Notes under the pieces: generated by a model
Told to the model about the DNA's origin: nothing
Databases searched by the model: none
The model's input: only the letters and a program-made list of their open reading frames with translations
Shown here: positions 48,005-59,835 of the stretch, piece after piece
Layout: each line of letters opens with the position of its first letter
Numbering within the stretch: position 1 is the first letter of the stretch
Assembly: GCA_023078685.1 (NCBI GenBank)
Contig: JALGAS010000010.1
Span: 806,001 to 870,000 of the forward strand
Source: Neopestalotiopsis rosae
Taxonomy: Eukaryota > Ascomycota > Sordariomycetes > Amphisphaeriales > Sporocadaceae
Direction of reading: 5' to 3'
DNA: 64,000 nt
Position numbers and translations under genes: made by a program

Positions 48005-50015
48005 ATGCATATCAAGCGTGAGAGATCATCCCTGTATGATCCAGAGGTCGAAGATGATCAACGGCCCGCCCGCCGAACAAGAATCGGCGAACATCAAAAT
48101 GATGGAACTGCCGATGAGTTAATGGCAACAAACCGACAAGACCAGCGTTCCATCCAGAATCAAGCATTCCACGCCGGTCCATACCAGTCCAGACATCAGC
48201 AGCCGCTATCGCAGATTAATGCTGGCCTCTTTAAGTCTGAGAACGATCCCTTTATGCAGCAGATGAACCGACAGCCTGTACAAGACAGCATACCATTGTG
48301 GCAGCACAACTTGTCTTACCCTACACACGGCCTTCCCATCCAAAGCCAGCCGACATTGAACGGCTTTTGTGGCCCAACATACCAGTCAGAGTCTCAGTCT
48401 CAAGGCTTTTGTGGTACAACCCACCAGCAGCCGGTGAATCAGAACCATCCCCGAGTTTATGAGCAGATTGAGCAGAACCGAGTGAAGATGGAGGAAACAA
48501 TGACCTTCCCTGCTGGCTTTGGGGTCGAAGAGAATGAGTGGAAGGTGAGTCTCATCACAAGTCCCCCGGGCGGTCCACTCCCCACGATTAAGAACCCAAT
48601 GATGCCCCTCAAGGGAGACAAAACAAAATCGGTCCGCGGCTGTGAACTGACTGTGAATCATCCTCTGCAGGCTGAAGAGCAATACGGAACCGATTTCCTG
48701 CCAGAGGTACCAGGAAACGTTCCTTTCGGTAACGGCTTCATGCAAACGACGAACGGATATGATGTCTCAGCTCGGGGGATTGAGCCTCGCCATTTTAATG
48801 GCAATAACAACCAGAACTTCCTGTATGGTAATAGGGTAGCCGTTGGACAGAGTTTGGTTCCGCAGATGTGGCCCACGTTGGAGAACCAATTTCAGCCTGC
48901 AAACGGCTGTTTCCAGCCTTCATTCGACCTTGGCCACAGCAGCGCTGGATTTTTGGGCCAGCCTCGTTTGCAAGCAGGCTTTGAGCCCGAGCAGAATTTT
49001 GGTCTGAGCCAAGCCTCACTGCAAAGCACCTGGGCCACCAGAGACCAAAATTATTCGACTGGTTTGAGCAATCAAGCTTCGCTTTTTGATCCCATCCCTA
49101 AGAGGGAACAATCCTATCCAGTTCTGGGATCAATGAATTTTGCCTCAACCGGAGGCATGAACGAAGCATTTCCCGCGGGCACTATTTCACCCAAGGCGTT
49201 GCAAATCAACCCATCACCCGCAACACCAACCATGCCATACGAGACGGCTCACAATGCAATGATGCCCGTCGGTGAAGATCAGCACTTGTCCAGCGCCTCT
49301 TCTTCCGAGCAGTTGGATGCGCTTCTTGCACCATCCAAGAAGCTCAACGCCAAAGGACGCACCGCACTACCTCAGCGTCCCTACAGCTCATCCCAGAGCT
49401 CATCATCCAGCTCGAGCTCGGACAGCAATAGAAGGACGGATAAGCAGCAGACGCCACGCAAGTCCAAGAAGCTCTCTGAACTCCGACCGAAGCCCGCACC
49501 AAGCGCGGTACCAGACCAATCGAGTCTTGCAGAGCCCGAACTATCCCCAGCAAAGCTACATCGTCAACAACAGGATGAGCGCCTCCTCGAGTTGAGAAGG
49601 GCCGGAATGTCCTACAAGGACATCAAGAAAGAGCCAGGGTTTGAAGAGTGTGCTGAGTCTACTCTTAGAGGCCGTTACCGCACGTTGACAGTCGCTCCTG
49701 AGGATCGAGTCAGGAAGCCGGTTTGGAAGCCTCGAGATGTAAGTTTACTTTCCCTCTTCTATTGTCATGCCTCAAGCCTCGAGAAGAACTGCCTTGAACT
49801 GTAAGAACAAAGCTAATGATTTGGTGATTCTGCAGGACGATCTGCTGCGAGAGGGCGTACGCAAGTATGCCAAGGGCGACGATATTCAGACTGCCACCAA
49901 GATCCCGTGGACGAAAGTGGCCGAATACCTCCAGAAGCACAAGGCGTCGTACAACTTCAGCATTAGTGGATGCTCCAAGCGCTGGGACGAGGTTGTTCGT
50001 CACGTCCCCATGTAG
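48005..50015 (+). CDS. Myb/SANT-like protein with Gln/Asn-rich N-terminal region
   Basis: Exons 48005-49738 and 49836-50015 give 637 residues. A further intron at 48545-48670 is possible (GTGAGT...CTGCAG, 126 bases, in frame and stop-free), which would give 595. Residues 1-440 are disordered and rich in Gln, Asn, Pro and Ser, with a basic KRERSS start. A Ser-rich run (SSQSSSSSSSS) leads to a C-terminal helical part: DERLLELRRAGMSYKDIKKE, STLRGRYRTLT, then after the intron DDLLREGVRKYAKGDD, IPWTKVAEYLQ and GCSKRWDEVV. That is a Myb/SANT-like pair of helix-turn-helix units with conserved Trp. It is therefore probably a nuclear DNA- or chromatin-binding protein. No specific orthologue is recognised. 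Confidence 0.82.
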
Positions 50016-50283
50016 GGGAGGAAGAGACGTGTAGGATGTAGAAGTTTTGTTTTGCGAACTGTTTGGTGGATTGTTTTTAAAACTCGGTTTCTTGTTTTGT
50101 TCTCTGTTTTCTTTAGTAAAGCATTCTCGCTTGGCGTTCTTAGGAAAAGAATATACCTCTTGTTTTTCTTTCGATTAATTCACCAGAAAGTTCATCACAG
50201 CTTTCGCAGCTCACATCCATAATTTCTCTCGTGAAAATATTTCCAAGACCTCTAGATAGCGTCTCTGGGCGATCATGAACAGT

Positions 50284-51530
50284 CTACAAGCTACCAAGAA
50301 CCGTTCCGTCCCGAGGCCTGACACCGATATTCTCGAGTACGCTGAAGAGAAGCACCGGGTCCTGTCTGATGGCATCAAATAGCGCCTGAGTCTTGACCAG
50401 TGCCGTGCCGGCCAGGAGCGTGCCGTTGAGCGCAACTTGGCCAATCTCCTCGTTGCCATCATGTCGACCAGCCACAATGGGTGCGCCCTCGGCAATACGC
50501 GGACACAGCGCAATGACTTTGTCGGTCATGGCCATATTGTAACTGAACAGAGCCTCGCCCTCGCTTGGAACATTATCACCCCCTTGCGCTAGTGCCAGCC
50601 GCGCCGCCCGTCGGTACAGGCTCACGTACTTGGTGTGCAGATCCTCGGCGCTCGTGTTTGGAGTGATGGCCTCGCGCAAAACGGCAAAGGGAAGATTACG
50701 CAGCTGCTCGTCCGAGCCTTCTGCCAAAACATTCCAAGCCGAAGCGGAATCTTTGTCCAGTCCAGCCCTCATCTCTTCCACTGGCAGCAGCTGCAGATGA
50801 CGATGCGGCTGGCTTGCACCCGAGTGAGGACCCGAGTTGAAGAAGACAAAGAGCTCGCTCCCTCTACTTCCAGCATCGCCGCCCTTCGCGTCAGTGGCAG
50901 CATCCTCCTTGTACGCCCGCACACAAGCCAGAGCAGCCGCCAAATCGTCGTGCTCCAGGATGTGTGTCTGGGGCTTGAACTGGCGCGTCACTAGGATAAA
51001 GTGCTCGGGCACGACGGCGAACTTGTTGAGGACGAGGGCGTGCGAGGGCGGGAGGTCCTTTACCACGGTCATGGACGGGAGCGGATTCTCAAACGGGTTG
51101 AACGGTTTCTTGTCCTGCTTCTCATCTTTCTTCTTCTCGTCTGAGGACGGCGGAGGGCCCTTGGGCTTGGAGGCTAGGGCGGGCGAGAATCGGAGTTGGA
51201 ACTACACTTGGAGGAACGAGAAATCTTCATGTTGAGCGATACGTCTTCTACTTTTTCATATTCGAAGGAACGGAGAAGGGGCAAATGTCTCGACACATCC
51301 CCATGAGAGATAGATATGAGGCAGGGACGGGAAGAGGAACAAAGAGGCGCAAGGTTTGAGAGGAGGAAAGGGCCAGGGCAGCTACCTACCTGTACAGAGT
51401 TCAGATTGAGGAGCGCGACTTGTGTGGGGAAGTACGTCAGATCGCCGCTTGCCTTTGCGTGGCCAAATGCTGTCTTGACCAAGCTTGGCAGGTTCGCCGG
51501 GGCGCGGATGGAAGGCATTTTGTCTGTCAT
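50284..51530 (-). CDS. APA2: Diadenosine tetraphosphate phosphorylase (ATP adenylyltransferase)
   Basis: Exons 51530-51390 and 51201-50284, with a 188-base intron, give 352 residues. A second ATG at 51518 is an equally good start and would remove four residues. Features are LVKTAFGHAKASGDLTYFPT, NKFAVVPEHFILVTR, FNSGPHSGASQPHRHLQLLP with the HxHxQ catalytic site, and YNMAMTDKVIALCPR. The enzyme breaks Ap4A with phosphate to ATP and ADP and recycles nucleotide stress signals in the cytosol. The splice joins NSVQ to FQLRFSPALASKPKG, which keeps the family text. The yeast genome has two copies (APA1, APA2); which one this matches is not decidable here. Confidence 0.92.
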
Positions 51531-53052
51531 TCTACAGTAGATAAGAATCGAGTTTCGAAAAGGTCTCTGATCAGGGAGAAAATGTGATATGTGGCTTGGA
51601 ATATGTCGCCTCAGATGGGCGTGGATGAAGCGTGGTGATCCAGCTGTGTATCGGACCTCCCACGCCGGCGAGGCATCCCAGCTACTGTGGGTCGTACCTG
51701 CATACCTAGGTACAAGACCATGCCAGCAACAGGATGTTGGGTACGTAAAATTGAGATACTTCTTCGAACGAGACGATCGACCAGTCCATAGTCGTGAATT
51801 AATATAAACTTATTTTACGTGCGCATCAACGTTTGTGGAGCACAGGTAAATCCAAGAAAGTCAGGTAAACTTTATCCGTATTCCGTGAGAACAAAAATCA
51901 CTGTACTCATGCCTAATGATTCGAGGAGTTCCTAAATCAAAGTGTTTCTTCAATTTCACCACACGTGATATATGGATGATGTTTCCATACACAAAAGAAT
52001 AAGCCGGTAAATGAAGACAGTTGCCCTATATCGTAGTTCTGATACTGGGGTTATATCGTCGCAGCCATCATCGTTGAAGTTCCTGACGCTCCGCTCCGAT
52101 GCGCTTGGCACGGCCATGGAGGCGTCAGTGAGTATGGTGGGACCATGCCTTGTATTATGATGTGATGTGGCACGAAGAACATGATAAACAAAGAAGATGA
52201 ATAAAGTGCTCCATCTTACTTACCAAGGCAACTCTACAAGGTTATATACTCAAAGTCCTCAGCACATGCGACTTCTGAATCTGGGGGACTTGACAGAGAT
52301 TGACAGCACGAGTTGGATTCCAATGGCAGACCTAGATGTCGACCAACTCATATCATAAAGACATCGCGAAACGTCCAATCACAAGACCAGCTGCAATTGA
52401 ACCAAGGCCAGCGTCCAAAGGCACATCCTTTACGAAAGACCGAGGATATGCAACTGTTCAATGTTCTCTGGCTCTGCTAGGGTTTCATGCCGTAAACGGT
52501 GGTCTAGGAGTTTCATGCCGTCATTCATGATTGCATTTTCTTGGTATCTTGAACTTGCAGTCGACATTCTACTCGATCCAATATCCACCTAAGTTCCCAA
52601 TCGAGCGAACGACATTCATTGCATGAGCTGAAAGGGGAAGAATACTCTTTTGCGGGGGGAAGAGCCGGGGAACTAGGTGTCAATAGCGCTGCCGCTGGCC
52701 CAAGGCGGCCGCTATATTTCAAGGTTCTACCTAAAAGCTGGGCTACCACCAGGTGATTGGACAGGTGTCGGCTGGAAGCCCAGAAGGCCCCATAGTATTA
52801 TTGGGCTCGAGACAACCTTGTCGCGTGTTTCGAAGCTTTCACGACTTCTCGAAGTCTGGAGCTTCTTGCTCTTCTTGCCTTTCTCTGTTCCTACATACAG
52901 GTTTAACAACAGCCCAAACACACCTTCAACAAACTCTTGGAAAGAGCAGAAGTGTCTTCAACAGACCTTCGGAAGGAAGTGCTTGCGTTGCAGCTATATA
53001 CATGCATCTTAGTAGAGAGACGTCGGCAGCTTGACTTTTTTTTAACTACACC
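51531..53052. other. Intergenic region
   Basis: About 1.5 kb between divergent genes, with an ACCTAGGTAC motif near 51704. Open frames show no domain. Only promoters are expected. Confidence 0.6.
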
Positions 53053-53949
53053 ATGTCCACGTATCCTGCCACGATCGAGTCTGACGCAAAGACCATGTTG
53101 TCGTCGCCCAGAAAGCCCCTGAGCATCGCCATCCTCCTCAACTCCTACCGCTCAAAATTCCTACCCGCTATTCAAGCATCGTACACCAGAGCCATCGGGG
53201 CCGTAGCTCCGGATGCGAGGCTTACTTTTTTTGAACCCGCCAACCGGCCCGAGGAAGACCTGCCGGACCCGTCTCTTTATGACCTCATCGTTTTTGGCGG
53301 TGCAAATGTGGATGCACGCAAGTCACACATGTGGATTTTGAGGATACATCACTTTTTACTGAGGCTGGTGCTGTGCAACCCAAACCAAAAGATTCTCGGA
53401 CTATGTTGGGGACATCAGACGATAGCGCGGGTGTTTGGCGGCAAGATCGCCGACATGGACGTCCCGGAAGTGAGTATAATCCACCTGCCATAAACCACGC
53501 CGGCTGACTCCGACATCTCCCAGATGGGCGTCAAGGCGGTCAACCTGACCAAGGAGGGCATGGGCTTCTTCCCGAATATTGCCAAGAGCAGCAATGGTAC
53601 CCTCATGATTCAGCAGCACCACCGACGAGAAGTTATTGAACCTGGGCAAGGCTTTTCCGCACTCGCCCAGGGAAACCAGATCCTCATGAACCAGCAGAGA
53701 ACCATCTTGACCTTTCAGGGACACCCCGAAAAGGACGCGCAGACGGCTAGGCTCCGGATGCACGACTCCCAGCGGTGGTTTGGGTTCGGCAGCTCGGACG
53801 AAAAGAACTGGGCCGACTTGGACGCCAGCCTCGAGATGGAGCACCAGGGCGAGGTCATCTGGGCACGAATACTCGAATGGGTTAGAGAGCCTACTGTGGA
53901 TGCGGATATGCAGATGGACCGCGAGCCGAATCGCAAATCAAAAATGTAA
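53053..53949 (+). CDS. Class I glutamine amidotransferase-like protein
   Basis: Exons 53053-53469 and 53524-53949 (intron 54 bases, GTGAGT...CCCAG) give 280 residues. The fold shows AILLNSYRSKFLPAIQASY, YDLIVFGGANVDARKSHMW, the nucleophile Cys118 in LGLCWGHQTIARVFGG, and the catalytic His206-Pro-Glu in TFQGHPEKD. This is the full Cys-His-Glu triad. Single-domain relatives in fungi are annotated as GMP-synthase-like amidotransferases and release ammonia from glutamine or hydrolyse gamma-glutamyl bonds; the true substrate is unknown. Splicing joins VPE to MGVKAVNLT and removes a stop present in the intron. The protein has no signal peptide, so it is probably cytosolic. Confidence 0.9.
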
Positions 53950-54251
53950 AGCTTCCAACATCTCAACGCCTATGTTGGAACACCTTGCATTTGATTTGAT
54001 TGAACTCTGGCAATGGTTGTTGTATACATGTACACTTCTATCCCACTTCAAGTGAGATCCTGCATAATATGTTGCTATGAGTTTGGAATTGGATTTGCGT
54101 TGATATATCTTGATTATGATAATCGAACGTTAATACATTATATTGTTGATATTTTTCCGATTGATCTCTGTTACTGCAAGCTGTTGCGTTGATCGTCTCC
54201 CGGCACGGTACCGGACATACCTGAAGCGGAGCACATTTGCGCCAAGTATGA
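53950..54251. other. Convergent 3' region
   Basis: 302 AT-rich bases between the amidotransferase and nickel transporter stops. Nothing coding seen. Confidence 0.6.
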
Positions 54252-55591
54252 TCAACTAGGCCCAACTGAAGAATGCGTCTCTCGGAAAGGTTGTTTTGGT
54301 GATGTTCTCGGTTGCTCAATGTCATCGGCAGACGCAACAGTAATGTGTTGTGGTTGTGGCTCTTCTGCTTGCACTGGCTCCTGCTCCGGCCTGGCGTGAT
54401 CCTCCTCGTCATGAGACGCAACACGGTGAACACGGCGTTGTTCGATTCTGCGGCGCCAAGGCTTGTAAATGACGACGGAACCAATTCCAGCGACGAGAAA
54501 CAAGCCGCAGATGCATCCTCCGATAATCTCAAAGTGGTCGCCAATAGCGCTGACACCATCCCAGAAGCTGCCCTCGGGCTCGGCCACATTCTGGACCAGG
54601 GACAGAATCTGAACAATGCCAATAAAGGCCGAAACAACTACAGTTATGCCTGTGAGCACAATCGAGTAATACAAGATCGCTACCGTGTCCCGTGCAAAGG
54701 CCTTGGACGTGTATAGAGCCATCATCAATGCGCCATCGGTGGTGTCCAAAAGACACATGCCGGCTGTATGAAATTAGTATACATGTCAGAGGCACTCAGA
54801 AACTAGCAGCATGTGGGTCACTTACATGTGAATAGGATGGGAAAAATCAGAATAATCCAAAGACTTGTTCCCGCTGCACCTTGAATACTGGCAATACCAA
54901 GAATGGCAATTTCAGAGCTCGTGTCGAAACCCAAGCCAAAAAGCACGCCCAACGGGTACATCTTCCAGGGCCGATCCACGATTCGAAAGACTTTGCGGAA
55001 GACATTGGCCATGAAGCCGGCACCCTCGAGCTGAAGATTGGCCGCCGCCTCATCTTCATTCTGCCCCTCGCCGACCTCGTGGTGCGGGTCAGGCTGCTGC
55101 AGGACCTGGCGCAGCCGCACCACCAGCCGGTACAGGATCCAGCCGTTGCCGACCGAGAGCAGGACGAGGAACGCGGCGCTGACGCTGGTGCCGATGATGC
55201 CGCCGACGTACTGGAAGTTGTCGAAGCGGTCGCGCAGGGCGCCCGACGTGGCCGCCACCACGATGCACGTGACGACGACAATGGTCGAGTGGCCGAGGCT
55301 GAAAAAGGTGCCCACGGTGACGGGCCGCTGGCCCGAGGCGATGAGGCGCCGCGTCATGAGGTCAATAGCCGAGATGTGGTCGGCGTCGAGGGCGTGCCGC
55401 AGGCCCAGCGTGTACGAGAGCACCGCCGGCGTGATCATCTTTGGGTAGTAGTGCAGCACCACGCCGACGGCCGCCCACACCACGGCGTTGACCAGCACCA
55501 GCAGCGCAATGATGTTGACGACCGGCAGAGGTAACGCCTTGACCCTGGCCAGAGGGCCGACGAACCCGAATCGATCAAGCCGAAGAGGCAT
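54252..55591 (-). CDS. High-affinity nickel/cobalt transporter (NiCoT family)
   Basis: Exons 55591-54826 and 54763-54252 (intron 62 bases, GTAAGT...CATACAG) give 425 residues. The signature HX4DH is present at His66 in LRHALDADHISAID. Further family blocks are TVGTFFSLGHSTIVV, PLGVLFGLGFDTSSEIA and MCLLDTTDGALMM. About eight membrane helices are visible, with a Gln/Glu-rich cytosolic loop in the middle and a hydrophilic tail of about 80 residues. It imports Ni2+ (or Co2+) across the plasma membrane; in fungi the main client is urease. The junction reads FPILFT-S-GMCLLD. The strong motif match makes the family call secure; metal preference is not. Confidence 0.93.
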
Positions 55592-58500
55592 CTTTTGGTG
55601 CTTTTGCGGCTTTGGCCGAGACGGTGGTAATAGCTATAGACGACACAAATCACGCCCGTTGAATCAGGCCAAGAAGCATACTCCCAAACAGGCCAGCTCA
55701 GGTTCATCCAACACTAACAATTAATCCAAAAGGGAATTAATTTTCAAATTGGTGAACTTGTGATAACGGAAAAATTGCGTGATGCCCTTTCCCCTCCTCA
55801 CGATACCCCACAGTTGTATGCAGCTTCATGAGCAAATACTGCCACTAATAGTCTTGGCGGGGAACTGTCCTACACAGAGATAAGACAAATAGGACTGACA
55901 GAGCTGTACGGTCGATCTCTATCCCTTACCAATCAGAGTGCGCTTACTGGTCGGGATGCTTGACTATATCAAGTATCAAAGCCGCAAATCTCATATAGTC
56001 AGTTGGAAGTCTGCAGCTGCTATGATTGCATGGCAGCTGGCCTATTGCATTTTATAGTAGTGTGCAGTATCAAGCGGATCACTCAATGCATTGAAGTTGA
56101 ATGTCTAATCTCTCTGTTGGCATGTCCCGTACTGACCTCTTAAGAGGTAATCATTTGGCATCACACATTTGCGGTTAATGTCTGGCTGGAGACTTCACCG
56201 TCTGCAATGCTCTAGCTTGCGGCGTCCTGCTACGCGACAGCCACCAAGGCTGTATTGTAGTACAGGTGTTCGCGTGGCCATGTCTTATAACTTCATAGCA
56301 CCAATTCTACGACACAAATATATGTGAGCAAAAGTATCGAGCCAGACCTATGATAGGTGATTGTCATCTCAACCATCCATAGCGCAGCTTATTCAACCGC
56401 GTTATGTAATTCAACGTCTCCAGCCTTGAGAATGAGAGAACTATTAGGATGGGCCACGACACGATAGTAGTAGTGTCAGGCAAGACAAACACTAGTGCCG
56501 CAAGGTAATTGATTGACATCTCAGACATGTCTTGCATGTCAAGGTCCACAAACTCTAGGTGACAATGACAACCTTGCCTAGCACAGCTGGACGTGATACC
56601 GATGCTAGTTTCGTACCGACGGGAACGTGCCGGGTGCATAACGCAGTGAGACACGCTCACGTACAAAGTCATGATCAGATGGTATGAGACTGCTACTCGA
56701 GTGATGGTCAAACACATGTGTAAGATGCCATGAGGTGGCGGCGGCGGCGGCGCAAATCAGCACCGCATGGCCAGCAGGAGAGTCTCAAGAAGAGCAGCTC
56801 TACCAACGTACTTGTGCTATCGTCGCCCTTATCTACAATTCGGAGGATATTCCGGCACTATCCCAGTGACTGTGGAGTTGGATTGCGGGAAGATAGATAT
56901 TTGGGACGATCGTGGGCACGATCTGCACTCGAGGCTGGCTGGGGAGAGCTCCAGTGACTCCTGTCTTAATTAGGAAGTCCGAAACCGGCTGTCGACGGGA
57001 GCAGTCATCCATCCCTTCTAGAGCCTGGAGCTTCCCGTGCGATGGCGCAATGAGCCATTGGAATTGTCAGCTACTATTTCCGAATTGGAGGTTGTCACCA
57101 TTTGAAAATAGACTCGGCGCCACCTGTTTTCTAGCCTCGGATGGAATTTTCTTTCTGATATTCTTGGAGACTAGCGGGTTTTCTTTGCTTCGAAGTTTTC
57201 TTATCGACCAAAAAATTGTTGTCGATAATTCCGGGTGGCACTGGGCTGCTGGACATTCGAATCCCCAAAGTTGCGCTGAGAGAAAGCTCTGAAAGGGCAG
57301 GGATCAACTAGGGGTCCAATCCACAGCGAATTGATCCAATTGTTCTAGTGCGACGGCAAGCCGGAAGCAGCGTCCCACAGTGTGCCCTTGCCACGTTCCA
57401 ATGGCCACATAATATGGGGAAACCCTGAGACAGCCCGTTCCGAGCCATGAATCAGCTGCGGCCGCCGCGCTTCAGTACTTCCAGGAGCACGAGTCGATCA
57501 CGCGCGCGCACACCGAAGAGGTAGTGTCCGGTACGGTGCGGTACTGTATGCTATAGCCTTCCCTTACTTCCTTGCTCATCAGTTCTCTCCTCACTGCAGA
57601 TCAACATTAAGCAAGCAGACCTCACCTACCCGAGTTGGCAGACGAGCTGCAAGCCAGCGGCGTTTATACTCATTCACGCCAGGCAAACACATTGTTTGAA
57701 ACGGGCAGTCGCTGCTGCTGCTGTATTATCATGCCACGGCATCTGTTCTGGATCGATCTAACCTTGGATGACTGACGGGAAGAAGACATCTCGAGCTACC
57801 TAGTCGAAGAGAAGTGGCTATTCTGTCGGAACCGTCGGCGGCGGCATGGAAGTCGAAGTATTCTTTCGAGCAAACTACTGCAATCCACGTTCTAGCAAAC
57901 GAGGCGGTCGCAGACTGATGGCTCCAACTCCACTCACCCAGTAGTGGACTCGATTCGTGCACCCGCACTTGGCGCAATCCCCTTCCCCTTCCCCGGACCA
58001 TGGCTATCAGTACGGATTATTACCACGATTGCATGCATCGTTTTCCTGCCAATCTGGCCAATACTCGCACATTGCTTACTATCTTGACGGCCCACGTATT
58101 CTGCTGCATCCTGCACGAGATTGTTTCCGACAACAGTACACCATGTACGAGTTGTGTATTGTGTGATATGTCGCAAGGTGTGTGTGCTTCAGTTGCATTT
58201 GGTCCAGCCAGTGTAGTTGCAGTGCATGATCACGACGCTGGTGCCGTGAACTATCTGCTCAAATTATAGAATGCCACGCTTGCGGCGTCCTTCCATCCTC
58301 TATATATGGGTCGTATCAACGTGATCGACCATAGAAATAGCAGTCGTCACGAACACCATTCGGTTCGCTAAGAATTGAAGGATGAAAGGAAGCCCTAGAT
58401 GCTGTCGTATTCCCTTTCGTATCACCACCTACTAGATGCCTCTTGGAACGACGACTTGGCCGAGACCAGACCCCAGCCCATGGCGTCCAGGGTAATTACG

Positions 58501-59835
58501 CATGACCAGCATTGTATTGGTCGCGTGTGTCAGCAATTGCTTACGACTACCTGTCCAATCTGATCCTTCTGCACTTTCTATTGCTATGCTCAGCGACGCA
58601 GCTTGGGGGCCGCCTTGGTGCCCCGTAATATCTAGCCGGCAATATACGCCAAGGAAAAAATGAGGACAGCTCGAACAGGTGATGCTCAGCTCTTGTTGTA
58701 ACATCAATTTCGAGCAGATCGCCGGCCCGCTTGCTGTGTTGCTGCAGGTCGGTGAAACAGATCCAAAAGGACTATCATCAGCACACCGTGTGCGGCTCAG
58801 CGAGGTACGCGAGACGCATCTGAATGCTCTCGTTGTGGTTGGTGGCCGGGGACTGTATGCTGGGTGATGGTGGCGAGGACACTGGACCCTTTGCGCAAGG
58901 CTTGGACCCTGAATTCTGTAAGTGGAAAAAAGTCGGACTCCACTAGAGCTAGCCCTGCATGCATATCTGACCCCCCGAAGACCCCCACTAGGGATCCCAG
59001 CTACCGCTTATCAACCCCCAACAAGTCGCCAAGCAGCCAACCGAATCAGCCCAGAGCTGCGCTATCCGGGCTCGAGCGCTGCACTACAGTGCCTACAGGG
59101 TGGGTCCGACTTCGGGTGACTGTACGACTCCAGAAACGTCGCTTCGATATGAGGCAACTCCGGAACTTTAAGCATCAGCTATCACAGTACGCCAGACTGT
59201 ACACGCCTTCCACCACCACTGCCACTGGCTCCAATGGCATCCTCTTCTTCGAATCGCCCACGCCAAAAAGGGTCCTCCTCTATCAGGGGCTCCGGTTCTT
59301 ATTCATGTGGATCTTCATCCTAGTGTGGATGGATTCCCCAGAAGGCGCGGGCCCGTGTGGTGTGAACTGTCTTGTGCCTCGCTCGTGCCTGTGCTCCTAT
59401 CAGTCGCCGGCCAGGCCTTATAATGGCCTTCATGCCTCCCGTCGACATGTCGGTGAGCTCTTCTGATTTCTCCTGACCTTCTTTCCGTCTCATCCATTGA
59501 TTCATCTCTTTCCCCCTCCACCCTCCCTCACTCTCATTGAGTTGACGATCTATTAGGGAATCCCTTCAGGATCCCGAGCCTATCTTTTAGCTTATAGATC
59601 TGCTGGCAAGATTGTATTTTGGGACCATCATTCTCTTGAGCATCCCACACTCTCTTGACGCCGAGAAATTTAGCCTCTGGCAAGGTGTGTCTCCTCCGAT
59701 TATCTGCGCTGCTCAGTCATTGTATGCAATTTCTGGTCATTGCTGACAAGCTTGCCGTTTTAGTCGCCATCGAATTCGATAGACCATAGACCTTTGCTAC
59801 CCCGTTCAATCTTATTGCCCTCTGATACCGACATC
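55592..59835. other. Long gene-poor region
   Basis: About 4.2 kb between divergent nickel transporter and calpain genes. I found no supported gene. One open stretch near 57422-57520 reads like protein but has no start. A (GGC)n run lies near 56734-56750. The last part (about 59100-59835) is probably the calpain leader. Confidence 0.55.

Noticed and set aside
47523..48122. Plus-strand frame of 199 codons overlapping the Myb-like start
   Set aside because: Overlaps the better-supported frame beginning at 48005 and reads like leader sequence.
58864..59466. Plus-strand frame of 200 codons upstream of calpain
   Set aside because: Hydrophobic stretch is isolated, no domain or start context; probably calpain promoter or leader.
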